In this document: piece by piece, positions 11,089 through 23,052 of the stretch | Layout: the number at the start of each line of letters is the position of its first letter | Position numbering within the stretch: position 1 is the stretch's first letter | Source of the DNA: Papiliotrema nemorosa | Taxonomy: Eukaryota; Basidiomycota; Tremellomycetes; Tremellales; Rhynchogastremaceae | DNA: 64,000 nucleotides | Direction of reading: 5' to 3' | Assembly (NCBI GenBank): GCA_032158125.1 | Contig: JASKOT010000006.1 | Span: 186,001-250,000 of the forward strand | Made by a program: the position numbers and the translations under genes | Notes under the pieces: generated by a model | What the model was told of the DNA's origin: nothing | The model's database searches: none | What the model saw: the letters and a program-made list of their open reading frames with translations, nothing else

Positions 11089-11529
11089 TTGTCTGTAGAC
11101 CCACAAAATGGTATCATATTCTTTTGACGTGAAACCATTGAAGAGAAGCACAAGAGTCAATCAAAACTCAAGCTGGACTAGTTCAATAGCTCGTCTCACT
11201 TATCTGGCCCGCCTATCCTGCATGCGCGCGGGCTATGGTAATGCGTTCTCTGGCTACTCTGTGCATGGAATCTGAGGTCATTGCGCGCTTACAAGACATG
11301 CTAAGTGTGGGCAAGAACAAGTCGGTGAAGAAACACAGGTATACAGCCTAAGCGAAATCAGCACGATACAACAGTCCTATCGGAACTACGAGAGAAGTCA
11401 ACGATGTCAATCCGATCAGCTAGTGTAAAAGGACGATGCCTCACAGCAGAGGAATTACGGGCAGAGTAAGCGCTGCATGCACTACATGCAGAGACTTCCT
11501 ATCAACTCCGTAACCCTAAAGGCATATAT
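11089..11529. other. Intergenic, partly duplicated tRNA flank
   Basis: The first 100 bp or so are homologous to the 5' flank of the intact tRNA-Met. I see no gene in the rest, which should include the profilin 3' untranslated region next to 11530. Confidence 0.4.
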
Positions 11530-12444
11530 CTAATAGTTCACACTCTTGAGGTAGTCGGCCAGCTTGGAGACGATGACATTGGCATCACCAGCTTGAGTAG
11601 GTGCCTCGTACTGAATCGTCAACCCTCTCTTCCGAATGTCTGCTGATGCTCGATGAACTCACCTCGGTGACGAGAATGGCTTGTTGGGTGGGGATGAGGA
11701 AACAGCCTCTCTCCTGATCAGGTCAGCAACACGATGATAGGGTCGACGAGACGCTATGGGAGAAAGAGACGGTCCCGACTGGCAAGGACGAGAGGGGGAC
11801 AATGGTTTCACGTTGCGCTGAGTAGATAGGGAGATGTGCGGGAGCAGCGTACTCACACCCTTTCGGCCGATCACCTCATCGGGCTCTGCTTTAATGACCA
11901 TGAACTTGAATCCAGCGAGAGTTACACCGTGACCTGTTTAGGTCAACATCTCTCTAATATTCCAGATGGCGAGAGAGCGCTGGAGGGGTTATCGGGAAGA
12001 AGAGTTTCAGCATACCCCGGATGTCATCAGGTTTTGAAAAAGCGGTCTTCGTGATCGCGTCTTGTTCTTGTTGGGAGAGCTAAAAATTCAGTATGTCGTC
12101 GAGGTATGATAGGAAAGATAGCGTAGGGGCATCTAGGCCTGTCACGTAGGGATACGAGAAACATTGAGGATGAGGAGAATGAGCGGAGTGCTAAGCTCAC
12201 GTTGTATCCCTTCGAGGCGGCCCAAATCCCCCCTTGCTTGCCGATAATGGCAGCCTTGGAGATTTTACCGGTACCAACGAGGTGGTCGTCGACGTATGCT
12301 AGAAGAGTCAGCTCAAAGCAAAGAGGTAAAAACGTAGCGTGACCCGTTCGCATCAGCAAGATGTGACTGCCTCAGAGGCATTGACCTCACGACCATCGAT
12401 GTTGTACGATGGAATGCGGTTCATGACTCACCTTGCCAGGACAT
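11530..12444 (-). CDS. PFY1: Profilin
   Basis: Six exons (12432-12444, 12201-12298, 12016-12079, 11857-11933, 11663-11713, 11530-11610) give 127 residues, the normal profilin length. The protein begins MSWQAYVDDHLVGTGKISKA, the classic profilin N-terminus with the Trp/Tyr pair that binds poly-proline. It continues with AAIIGKQGGIWAASKGY and GVTLAGFKFMVIKAEPDEV and ends in a helix, KLADYLKSVNY. Profilin binds actin monomers, phosphoinositides and formins and drives filament assembly in the cytoplasm. The first exon is only 13 nt. VTC1 ends 372 bp upstream on the same strand. Confidence 0.95.
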
Positions 12445-12816
12445 CTTGGTATGTGAATTGTTCTTGGTGAAGGTGTGAGAGAGTCAAGGTTGTATGGTTG
12501 TAAAGAGATGTGAGGGAAGACGATTTGGGTGTCGTCACCAACTGCTTGGCGGGTATCGCCGCTCCACCGCAGACCAAATATCGCCCAGTTGTCATTTCTA
12601 GCCATGCACAATGTGAACAATCTCGATGCATGAAATGGCAGAGCTGAATAGGAGTAGGCAGAAATATAGATGACGTATGAGAGGTCCAATGAGAGGAAGA
12701 ATGGTCTTGACTCGGTTCTCGTTGATTAACCTCATCCTTCCAATAGCATCCCTTGTGCAGACACGTATGTGTGACACGCAAAAGCCAAAACGAGCGAGCG
12801 TATATGATTGCATGAA

Positions 12817-13651
12817 CTACTCGTAGACGGCTTTGAGTATGAAATTGGTGATGATGGCAGCTGGACGTCAGCTCGGTCGGAGTATACGGGGATTTCGGAA
12901 CTGACCAAGAAGACACAAACAGAGTACCGTCTAGACTTGATCAGTGTAGTCCAATTGACGAGCTGAGACACTCACAGGACCGAGTCGATCATCATAAGGC
13001 GCACCCGTTCGTAACCTGATCGCTCGAGCTCGCATTTGATAGACAGTCAACGCGTAAACCATAACTGCCATGGCTAATGATCAGCGCTCTTCGGTTTGAT
13101 GGGGACCTAGATCCTGAAAGCATGTGTAGTCCTCAGTGGGCACGTGTTCAGGGGACTCCAAGGACTAACCGATAATAGTGTACATGGCAGCAGAAATCTT
13201 TCCAACCTACGAGTCAGGCGAGCACAATCTTAGAGTGCTAATATATGACCTACCTTGTCACCAAAATTGAGCAGACCAACAGCGAGACCACCAAGGACGA
13301 CAGCGAAATGGAGCCATGATAGGAATGTTCGCCTAAAGTGTCAGTGATTGTGGGGTGCAAGGGCAGTAGCGAAGGTAGGTATAGGAGAGATGAAGATGCT
13401 GAGGGCAGTGATTGTGCGATGGGCAAGACGAAAGTGACGACTCACTCGTTGGCAAAGAAGACCTTGGGCTCTACTCGAACGGGAAGGGCGATTCGCTGAT
13501 TGAGAGGGGAGTAAAGTATGAGAGGGGATCAGGCGGATGGGCAGAGGGGGGTAGACATGTGAAGAAACTACGTCAGCGACCCGATACGCATAGTCTTGTC
13601 GACTAAACTCACCTTCTTTGCGGTACGTTGTAGGAGAGGTTGAGTCGACAT
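12817..13651 (-). CDS. VTC1: Vacuolar transporter chaperone subunit Vtc1
   Basis: Seven exons (13613-13651, 13446-13495, 13254-13332, 13170-13206, 12976-13073, 12906-12930, 12817-12860) give 123 residues, matching the small Vtc1 subunit. The family motif [17 protein letters not shown] (split by an intron at NE/RT) is followed by three hydrophobic helices and the loop [10 protein letters not shown], all typical of the DUF202/VTC transmembrane domain. Vtc1 has no catalytic SPX/polymerase domain. It forms the membrane channel of the complex that makes polyphosphate and moves it into the vacuole. Introns are 33-75 nt or longer and interrupt even the short tail. Confidence 0.95.
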
Positions 13652-14052
13652 GATGAATGAGGTGAGGAGACGGAAAAAGGATAGGAGGATACGGGGCGTT
13701 AAAATGTCAACCAGTCTGTCGATTCAACTCTCGGTGTGAATTCGATTTGATTTCTCCGCTGATACTTTGAGTAGTTTCTCGCGTTCGCTGTCGACGCAGT
13801 GAGCTTGCTGTGATCGCCGGAGTAAGGATGTAGCAAAAGTAAAAGTAGCTGTTGAATGATAGGAAGAATCTCTCACACTCGTTCACGCACGTTTGTGACG
13901 AGAACTCAAACGTCATGAGGCGGAGCTCGCCACCCGCCGAGCTCTAGAATGTGCTTGGAGTTATCATCTACTGTACATACCGTTTTATCATAGGCTGTGA
14001 CTAGCGAACGTATCATATATGTATACCATACCCGAGAGTGACCATCATACAA
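13652..14052. other. VTC1 upstream region
   Basis: About 400 bp lie between the VTC1 start and the stop of the GIY-YIG-like gene. I see no gene here; it should carry the VTC1 promoter. Confidence 0.4.
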
Positions 14053-15866
14053 TCAAAGCATATTCCTCTCCTCCATTATCTGGAAAGCCACGAGGGCCGT
14101 CAAGAATTTCTCACCATAGGTAGCGTCTCCCTTCTTTACCTTTTTCTTTGCAGCCTGAAGATCTTTGAGCGTCTCCAACGACATGATTGAAACCAGACGG
14201 CCCTCCCTTCTCGCTTCTAGACGCACCTCGGAAGGCTTCCAGCTGCCTTCGGGTCGGTGAATCGTCCACGATAAGACAGTTGATTGGGGTACATCCTCGA
14301 GGAGTGGCACTCGGATCTTGAGATGTGACAAGTGAATTTTGGTGTCCGGGACTCCATCAACTCCCCTTTTCTTGATTTCCGTCAAGATTTCTGGAGACTT
14401 GGTAACCATGAATCCTTCTCGCTCCCGATATGCTTGCTGTGACGTCAGCGATGATCAAGTAGTGTCACAAGCGCTTACGCAGACGCCATTTGAGTAATAA
14501 GCTGAAGACTTTCTCATCATGACCTTGAGATTGGTCTTCTGAGCCCTGGCCGCATATCTGCGATTCATCTCCTGCTTGTCAGTCGATAGTGGTGCTCCTT
14601 GCCTACCTCCTCGCCCAATAAGAAGCGCATGTACCGTCCAAGAGTGACCGACGTACCCTCTGGTAGCCCCATCTTCTTCGCGTAGGCTAATTTGGCTCGG
14701 TTGCCGCCAATCTTCCCAGCTAGCCTTCCCGACTCAGCGTTCCACCAATCCCCTGCCCTCTCTAACCCCGAAGCCCGATTGAGACCTTGATGAGCGATGG
14801 TGAGCAGGTCGAATCCATTTCGAGCAGCCGCGGAGTCCAGCTCAGGCAAACGATGAGCGCCTATCAGCCTGATGATTACCGATTCGACCAGTCCAATAAG
14901 CGCGTGGCGAGTTTGCAGGTAAACATTGTACGCCTCCTCTCCGACAATCGCCTTCGAGGGTACCTCCTCATGACCAAGTAATGTGGCTAGATCATTCTCG
15001 TCGAGACTCCAACATAACGTGTAGATGTGAGGTTCGTCTTGACCAAGATGATCTTCCCGATAACCGAGTCGATAATGGGCTGAACTTTGGCGACTCTCCC
15101 TGAACGACCTCTTTTCATGCTGGATGAAGACGCGTTTGGCAACCCCGACGAGGGGTTCTGATCCCAGGTACTCCGCCTTTAGCCCGCATCCTGATCCACA
15201 ATACACCTCATGCTCCCGACTCATGGGCATCGTCTCTTTTCCAAAGTCTGTGTAAATACCCGCGACACAGAATTCCTCGGTTGGCAAAATTCGATCCTTG
15301 CACTGCAACAATGTGTCTTTCCGTACGGTGCCTGACCATCTCAGTTCGGTGATTACGTCCCGGCTCCTCATTCCGAAAAGCACAGCCGCAGCGATGGCTT
15401 TGTTGCCGAATGTCTTCTGCAACTCCGCTTGCCGAGCCGACATGACAGACTTTTCCCCATTCACATGACTATCTCGATAATCCTCGAAAGCCGCCAGTAG
15501 CTTTTGGACTTGATCTAACAAGTATTGGTCATCGGTCGGTAGTCCACCATGATTCTGTGCACCTTTGTTACCGTCTATGCATGTATCTGACATACTACTG
15601 ACGGCAGCCGGAGGAACTCCGAGCGACGAAGAGGGAGGGTGAGACGAAAGAGGCGATTGAGAAGTCGATGCAGAGGCTTTCTGCTGGGGAGGGAGAGGAG
15701 CAGGCTTTGACGACGGTACATGAGGGGGATAGGGACGAGCGATATTTGCCGAAAGGCTTCGCAGGGGGAGCGTAGGGGCAGGTCGAGTCACGGCGGTTCG
15801 GGTGGCAGGGGTAGGAGGAGGAGAGGGCGATAGCTCGATGGGATCGTTCCTGTCGCCAGCTGGCAT
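14053..15866 (-). CDS. GIY-YIG-like nuclease-fold protein with disordered N-terminus
   Basis: Exons 14607-15866, 14479-14571 and 14053-14436, with 35- and 42-nt introns, give about 578 residues. The ATG at 15866 (MPAGDRNDPIEL) is the first in frame. Residues 1-100 are Pro/Ser-rich and probably disordered. The central region shows the GIY-YIG order: GIY at 203-205, YCGSG from 222, Arg245 and His250 (KRVFIQHE), a Glu at about 328 in LVESVII, and an LN pair ending at Asn363. These are the positions of the catalytic Tyr, Arg, Glu and Asn of GIY-YIG endonucleases, although the spacing between the two Tyr motifs is longer than usual. The C-terminal part is basic. No biological role can be assigned. 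It might be a mobile-element-derived nuclease or a host gene. The fold call rests on motif reading only. Confidence 0.55.
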
Positions 15867-16612
15867 GATGGGTAGAGGGGTGATGGGGTCGGGGTGATGC
15901 GAGGGGAAGCGATCAAGTGGTAGGCACTGGGAGTCAGCTGGTTCGACGTGTGTGATGGCCCTGTCTCTTCCACGCACCGAGCGTAGACTGATCTGGCAAG
16001 CAGTTGGTTCAGCGAGAAGAGGTGATCAGTTTGACAGTATGAAGAGTGTGTGCAGTATGTTCAACAGTGTGCATAGCAGTTCAAAGTGTCTACCTCATGA
16101 CGAAGGTGGGTTGGTCACCTTGGGAAGAGGGGGTGGGGGGGGGGGGGGTGTTTCATCTCGCTCCAAAGCAGGGGATCACTTTCACTCGCGCGCAGTGCTC
16201 AACGAAGCAACCCGGTCAAAATCTTCTTTTGGCTCAACATGTGCGCGAGATGCGTAGCTTTCCAACGATACCCAACATGAAGGGTAATGCATGTGTTTGA
16301 CTTGATCTTCCTCGAGGAAGACTTTCGAGGTGGAGGGTGGTCGCGACTGAAATATTGGGATCTAATCAGCTGGCGATCGGCCCAGATCTAACCGGATCAT
16401 CGGTAACTCTAATGCGGCGTTTTTTCCCTGCAATCCCGCGCTTCTCCTCCTGCACCCTGGCCTCGATCGACGTTAGTCACCCTTATCTCCATGCATCATG
16501 AGCATTCGTGAAGCATCGCATACATTGTCCATGGCATTTCATATCATATCTAGCGTGAAGGTGGGAGTGAAAGTGGTCAGAGATCGTCAAGTATCGTATA
16601 AGAGCTCCCCTC
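15867..16612. other. Region between two minus-strand genes, with a poly-G run
   Basis: I see no gene here. A run of 14 G lies at 16135-16148. The part below 15990 or so is the likely promoter of the GIY-YIG-like gene, and the part next to 16613 is the 3' region of the chitin synthase. Confidence 0.4.
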
Positions 16613-19600
16613 CTACGGCTCACTCAGAATCTTATCAATATTCTCATTAATCCATCCCGCTCTCTCGTTCAATCTCGCATTAGGGAAGAGCCCGTACAAA
16701 GCGTCCCGGGTTTGTCGCCGAGTGCTACTTGTCAGCTTGCTACACCCGTACATGCGTGTTAGCTTACACGCTCATCAAATCCTGTTGCGCCAGGTACCTC
16801 TTCAACACTGCGACCACCTCGTCATCCGTCGGATCCTCCTTTTCGTCCGGGATCAACGGTTCCGAAAAACCTGCTCCAGGTGCACCAGGTGTACCTCCCG
16901 CAAAGGGATTCATGGTAGTCGCGAGGGAATAACTCGACATGCGGTTCTGCTCTAACCCTCCTAGGTTTGTCATGACGCTGTTCCTAGGTGCGTTCTGAGA
17001 CCCGTACGGACCAAACATGGTCGGTGGGCGGAGAGCGTAATCGGACGGGAGGGGTGAGCCATAGCCATAGCCCGCGGGTGCACCGTACATGGAAGGAGGC
17101 ATGCCTCCCGACATGCCAGTCATGTTGGGGTAGAGGAAAGGTTGCGTCATGGGTGGACCCATTTGGGTCATTTCTGCCGGTGCGCCGTAGTCGGATCCAG
17201 GTCCCCACATGCTCATCCCAGCCATGGACTGGACTCGATGTTGTGGTGCGATGAGGTTGGTGTTGGAGTCGGAATGTCGTAGTGATGGGTTGGAAGGCAT
17301 CTGGCGCAAGTTGCGCGAAGAGTGATTTGGGCCCAAAGGTGAAGAGTCTCGCCAATAGTCGGCGCCGGCTGGAAGGTCGGCGGTGGACGAGTACATGGAG
17401 GCAGCGCGAAGGTTGGTGGGTTGGCCATAGCCGGGCCGGTGGTAAGGGATCTCGTGGGTGCGTGAGGTTTGGGAAGTCGCTCGGGATTTTTCAGATTGTC
17501 CTCCTGCCGATCCTCGCTCCCACGCGTTATTTTCGTATTCTATCGTGAGCTCGACCCGAAAAAAGTGCTCACCTTCAAAGGACATGTAAGGGATCATGTT
17601 GTCTTCAAAGGGTTCATCGTCTTCGTACACCACCATCTTGTTGTTGCCCTCGCTGACGACTTTACTGCAACGTCAGTGTTGTCGTGGTTAGCACTCACCG
17701 GGTGTTACCCCAACTGAAATCGTCCATCGACCAAAAGGAGTAGAGGGGAAGGAAGACAGAGTAGATGGGAAAGCTGTCGTCAGTAGTGTTGCCTCTGGTC
17801 ACTCACGCCAAGATGTAGACGACCATCCATCCGACAAGCATGAATTCCCGCTTGATGATGAAGATCAAGGCCTGTGGTGAGCGATACTCTGGATGGTGAC
17901 CCACCTGCAGACCGTACACGGCTCCGATCATCGCGAGCGAGATGACTGGAATGGCGGCTTTGCCCGTGGAGACGACGATGATGAGGTAGACCAACTGGAT
18001 ATCAGCTCTGCGCATTATCAGTGAGGGTAAGCTGACATAGGCACAGGTCGCCGGAAGGATCTGTCATCAGCGACGTTCGTTGCCATTGACTCACAATCGT
18101 CCCGAGCAGGTCCAAAAACACCACAAAGCGCATCGAAAACAGACAGAATCCACACATTTCAGGTAAAAAGAGCAACTCGACCAGGTTGTGAATCGTAGAA
18201 TTGATCCAACGACGTCGCTGTGACAAGAGCACACTCCATTTGCTGGGCGCAACGGTATGTGCAATCGCGTCGGGCGTAAATTTCATCTTGAACGTGGGAA
18301 AGTATTTCATCATGAGGGTCGTCAAATAACGATCCTCTCCCAGGGAAAAGAGATTCTTCTTGTGGAGGGTATCCACATTGGGTTCGGCGTATTCCTCGAT
18401 GACCATGGAGGAGATGATGACCGGGCGGCCCTTGTCGGCTGTTCGGATTCGGTAGACGGAGAAACAACCGGGAAGACAGGTGACCGATCCAAAGAGGGAT
18501 TCAAACGCTTTGGTGAGGTGGTGGGAAATGTAGTACTCGTAGACCTGAATCATGGTGGTGAGTGATTCCCGCTCATTCTCCAGTTTGGTCTCTCCACAGA
18601 TACCAATAATCCTCGAATCATCCGCGGCACAACTTATCATTCGGTTCAACGAGTCTGGCATGACAGTCTGGTGTCAGCACAGATGGTAACCATACTCACC
18701 GTATCGGCATCCACCTGGAAAATATACTCGTAAAACGTCGGGTCGACACCAATGACATCCCTCATCTGGTGGTACATTTCCAGTTCCAATGGCGACATGG
18801 GTGCGTCAAAGTGCACTCGGTTGAGATATTGCAAAAGCAGAACCTGGGAGTCTCGTTTACCTCGATTTCCCGGTTTGTTTGATTCAGTCGGCTTTCCCAC
18901 CTTGACCACGACGACATAGGGTACCACGTGACCTTCATGCTCGTAGAGTCCAGAGTAAACCTTGGCATAGTTGATCTGTTTGCTGCCGTCGCCGATGGAT
19001 TTGAACAAGAGGGGCTCCGGGTTGAGCTTTGGGTCGACGCCCAGAATATCGAGGACGATTCGAGGGGTGGGTCGGTTGTTTCCAGCTCCGATAATGTTGC
19101 CGTCGCAGATGATGAACAACAGCTTGCGCTTGTCGTCGTAATTTAGCACGGACAGAGAGTCGATGGTCCGCTTCAGGGATTCTTCTCCCTCGGTGTAGCA
19201 GGGGACCTGGCAGATGACAAACTTGTCGAGGAGTTCGGGTTGTCTTTTCGATCCGAGTTGCAGTGCCGCCAAGACTGGTCTCAGCCTTGTCGCCGTGATC
19301 ACTTACACTTCATTCCGATGGTGGTCATGATGATGATAGAAAAGGCCAACAAGAGGTAATTTTGCACGGTGCACCGAGGGGTTTTGCGAAAGTCCGTCTC
19401 TCCATAGTAAAAAGCATTGTTGAGACAGTCCAACGTTTTCGACACATCGTCCGTAGACATTCCCGCAAACACCTTGTCGAGGGCTTTGGTAATGTCTTGA
19501 CCAGTGTTGGTTTGGAACAAGGTCGACACGTCGGTGTTGAAAAAGTCGTACTTTGGCAGATCGGTCCCGCTAGAGGAAGAGTAGTAGTCGACAGTGTAGA

Positions 19601-20388
19601 GATAGTCGGAGAGGTCGTAGACTTTGTTTCTGTAGATTGCCCACATTCTGCGGTCAGCTCTGAGAGCGCAAGGGCTCACCTTTGGCTATTCTCAGCCTCT
19701 TGAGACACATAACTCCTGTCGTACACAAACGATCCCTTGTAGTACTGCTGGAGATCCGGCTGCAATCGGTTGGTATACCAATCTGCATCGTCGAGCTTGG
19801 TATTCGGTATCGTCTGGAGCTTTCCCGACGTGTGCACGGCGTACTGGACCAGAGGGGTGAAATTTGCCCGCATGAGGGACAATTGGTCATTGTCCACCAG
19901 ACCAGGGCACGCCAAGACCATCGGAGGGGGAAAGTAGTTGGTCAAATCCAACCCGGCAAACTCGAGCATGACGGTGGAAGAGGTAGGATAGGCCTGTATG
20001 TCGCTGTGGTCGCCTTTGTAAAAGTTGGTAAACTGTCGTCAGCTTGATCTCGAGGTGCACCCACATCGTAAACCTTGCCCGCGATCGCGGCATAGTAATC
20101 GTCCAGCCCAGCATGCTGGCTCAATTCCGTCGGGTTCCACGCCTTGTCGCTATCGGGGCAGAGCAACATGCCAAAGACGATAATGTAAAACACGACGATC
20201 CCACACATCCCAACAATCATCATGAAAATGGCGACTTTTTCTCGCCATGCCATCCTGATATCCGCCCGCTTCATCCCGCCCAGGTGAATGAGGAGAAAGG
20301 AGGGGATCCACCATGTTAGAAGCCAGGTGATTCGGATCCACCATCGTCGCGCTGGGGTGGTGGTGACGGAGAATGTTTTGGTCGTCAT
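16613..20388 (-). CDS. Chitin synthase, class IV type
   Basis: About a dozen exons encode a long multi-span protein. It opens with [18 protein letters not shown] and a second hydrophobic segment, then an extracytoplasmic region with KVYDLSDYL as in the cytochrome-b5-like segment of class IV enzymes. The catalytic part shows [43 protein letters not shown] and the product-site motif QRRRWINST. Further membrane helices lead to FSWGNTRKVV and a Pro/Ser/Met-rich linker. The last two exons give a DEK_C-like domain ending [21 protein letters not shown]. The enzyme would polymerise N-acetylglucosamine from UDP-GlcNAc across the plasma membrane. The start is uncertain: the ATG at 20388 leaves only a short N-terminal tail, whereas class IV enzymes usually have 100 or more residues there, so an upstream exon may be missing. 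Confidence 0.9.
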
Positions 20389-20964
20389 GGGAGGAGGGGG
20401 TGGTGGGTCAAGAGGTGAAGGGGGAAGTTGAAAATAATAGGCCAAAGCGGGACAGCCCCGCCTGTATGTTAGTTACACCTTACGACCATCGTCAGGATGC
20501 CAAAGCGTGGCGATCTCACCTACTGTGTGCAATGCAGACTACCCCTCTCTTTTCGTTACAAGGACAAGCTCCGCGACGAACCTCCGAGCTTGAAATGCGA
20601 CCTTCCAGCTCCTTTCACTTGTTGATTGACTTTGGGATTGGCGTTACGGGCCTTCCGATTCACTTTTTGATCGCGCAGTCGGAAAAGCAAGTCGTCATGT
20701 ACATATACAGTCTAAGAGATACAAGATCGAACGCTTGTCACGGTCGATCCGGATGCAAGGATGTGAGTTGCGATAACAACAGAGCAAAAAGGCGGTGAGA
20801 GGGATGTTTCACACTACAAATGCGGGACCCCATCTCGCCACCTCATCCTTCATACACCTTCGATCCATGCACATCCAGCTGGACAAGATGAAGAGCTAGA
20901 GGTAGAGGTGGACTATGGCATGTATCATGACCTCTCCTGAATGACTCGGCGCATGGCAAAGGTA
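20389..20964. other. Chitin synthase upstream region
   Basis: About 575 bp lie between the chitin synthase start and the stop of the zinc-finger gene at 20965. I see no separate gene. A missing first exon of the chitin synthase could lie here. Confidence 0.4.
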
Positions 20965-22288
20965 TCATGTTGTCTTCACCACAGCATTCGCCTTCCTCTC
21001 AACCGCCCTGACCCTCCTCCTCGCCTTTCTATTCAACCCATCCGTCTCCATCTTCCCCCTGACCTCCCCTCCCACCACTTTCCTCTTCTTTGGCCGAGGT
21101 TTCGGCTCCTCTACCTCGAACCCATTCTCCCTCGCGTACTCTTGTTTCGCAACCAACGCTTTTGCCTTTTGCTTTTCATCCTGCTTGGATCTCTTCTCCA
21201 CCCCTTTGGCCTCTTTTGCCGCTGCTCGTCGTTCTTTCCGTGTACCATTGGCGTTGGGTGTGGGTTTGCTCCCGGTGGTTGGGGTCTTGGGTCGAGTATC
21301 GTCAGACTGAAGAGCCATCCTCCTTGCCTTGCGGTTCAACTTGACCTCTCCGTTTGTTGTACTCGTCTCTGTGGGTTTGGGCGAGTCGGTAGTCGCACCC
21401 GTCTTGCCCTTGTCCTTGATCCCAGCCTTTTCCCCTGTCTGCGCTGCGGCAGCCTCGAGCATCTTCTTTGCCTGGTACGCCTTTCTCTCCTTTTTGCTGT
21501 AACCCCTTCCGGCCCTTTTCCTCCTCGAGAGTTTTCCGCCATCTGTATCGGCATCCTGAGCCACCTTGCCGCCCTATAGTTTAGTACCATACGTTTGAAA
21601 GACGCTCCACATACCTGCTTCTTCACCTCGACCGAGTCCAAAATCTCCTCTACCAAAAACCTCGGATCCCCTTCAACCTCTCGTCCCTCTTTCTCCGCTT
21701 TGGCAATAAAGTCGTTCCATCGGGACATGGCTCGGGTATGCGACTTGGACGCCAGGTGGATGGTGACCATGTGTTCGTTGGAGAGCAGCTTGCCAGGGCA
21801 GACGACGCATGACCGGGTGTTGGGTTTGTGCGGGGGCGTGGGGAGGGTGTAGATGGGTTGGGTTGTTACTTCCGGGATGGTCATGGAGAAGTCTGACCTT
21901 AGTGCTGGTCGACTGGATAGCTCACCATCTTCATCTACACTGCCCTCGTTTGCCTCTTCCTCAGCGATGGCCTCGTCATCCCCCTCCTCCTCGTCTTGAT
22001 CTTCGTCGCTTGACTCTAGAGGTAAGCGATATCTAGGCGTAGTGACATACCATCTTCACTGTCCATGGTTCCTACACTCTCATCGTCACTCTCCCCTTCA
22101 CTGTCCTCACCACTTTCCTCACCACTCTCCTCCCCATCCTCATCTTCGCTCCCGGACCCACTCGCACTCGCGCTCCCCTCTGCCTGTTCCCGCTCCAACA
22201 CCTCGATGGCATCCTTCAACGCCTGCTCGTCCTCCTCCTCCCTCTGTCGCTTCTTGATTCGCTTCTCGGTGACTTTGTACAATGGCAT
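20965..22288 (-). CDS. U1-type zinc-finger, nucleolar-like protein
   Basis: Four exons (22051-22288, 21926-22015, 21615-21892, 20965-21573) give 404 residues. The N-terminus is a Lys/Glu helix, then a long Glu/Asp/Ser/Gly-rich acidic tract. A single C-x2-C-x13-H-x5-H finger (CVVCPGKLL...KSH) has the spacing of U1-type or dsRNA-binding fingers. The C-terminal half is basic, with repeated NRKARR-type clusters. This mix is common in nucleolar ribosome-assembly proteins, but I do not recognise the exact family. It shares a 764-bp divergent upstream region with the Rim9-like gene. Confidence 0.8.
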
Positions 22289-23052
22289 TGTGTTTCGCTC
22301 AGTGTCACTGTAGCTACAGCTCGTGCAAATCGGTCAACTTTTTTGGAATCATCGGGGATCGCCGCTAATCTTGTCAACACTCCTTTCCAGCGGAAACATG
22401 TCTCCGGACCATGAGTACACAACTGCGAGTAATGCGATGCTTCATCGCTTTCCGGTCGATGGGTCTGGGCCCACTTGGTCAAGCTTTCGAGGACACATGC
22501 ATGTTGGCAAAGTCACCAGAGAGCACATGGAGCGGATCTCATGGCAACAGGCTAGATCAGATGTCAAGTGGCAAACGTGCCGCACCAACTTGCATTCCAT
22601 GACGATTCACAACCATCTATATACAGCTCATCCGTACGACCCCACCGCGTGCGTTCTATTTGCTGCACACGTCCGATACGCCACAGACCCATGTAGCGCA
22701 GATCTACACCCCATTTGCACGGCGAAAAGACCGGAAGCAGGAGTTTGAGACTCGGCGCTGACGTCACTTTACTCGCGCGAAAAGCGATGATCCTTGTTCG
22801 TCTCTGGCTGCGGTCGTCGGGATTTGACCCACTTTACCAAGAACAACCTTGACCTTGCCGTAGTTGGTAGTCACCCACCGACCAGGTACCGACAGCATGG
22901 AGCCGAGAATAATGTCCAACATGAGCATGCAGAGGTAGAAAATGCTGTGCGTCATAGGCGAGGGGCATCTTGCTACGCACCTGACCCGCCGACTGGTATA
23001 AGTACCACCCTCCTTGCGTCTCTACAACACACAACTTACTACTCAACCCACC
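22289..23052. promoter_or_regulatory. Divergent promoter region between zinc-finger gene and Rim9-like gene
   Basis: The two flanking genes are transcribed away from each other, so these 764 bp must carry both promoters. A TATAAGTA sits at 22997-23004, about 50 bp upstream of the Rim9-like start. I see no gene within. Confidence 0.5.
22997..23004 (+). promoter_or_regulatory. TATA-like box of the Rim9/PalI-like gene
   Basis: TATAAGTA lies 49 bp before the ATG at 23053, with a pyrimidine-rich leader in between. Confidence 0.45.
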
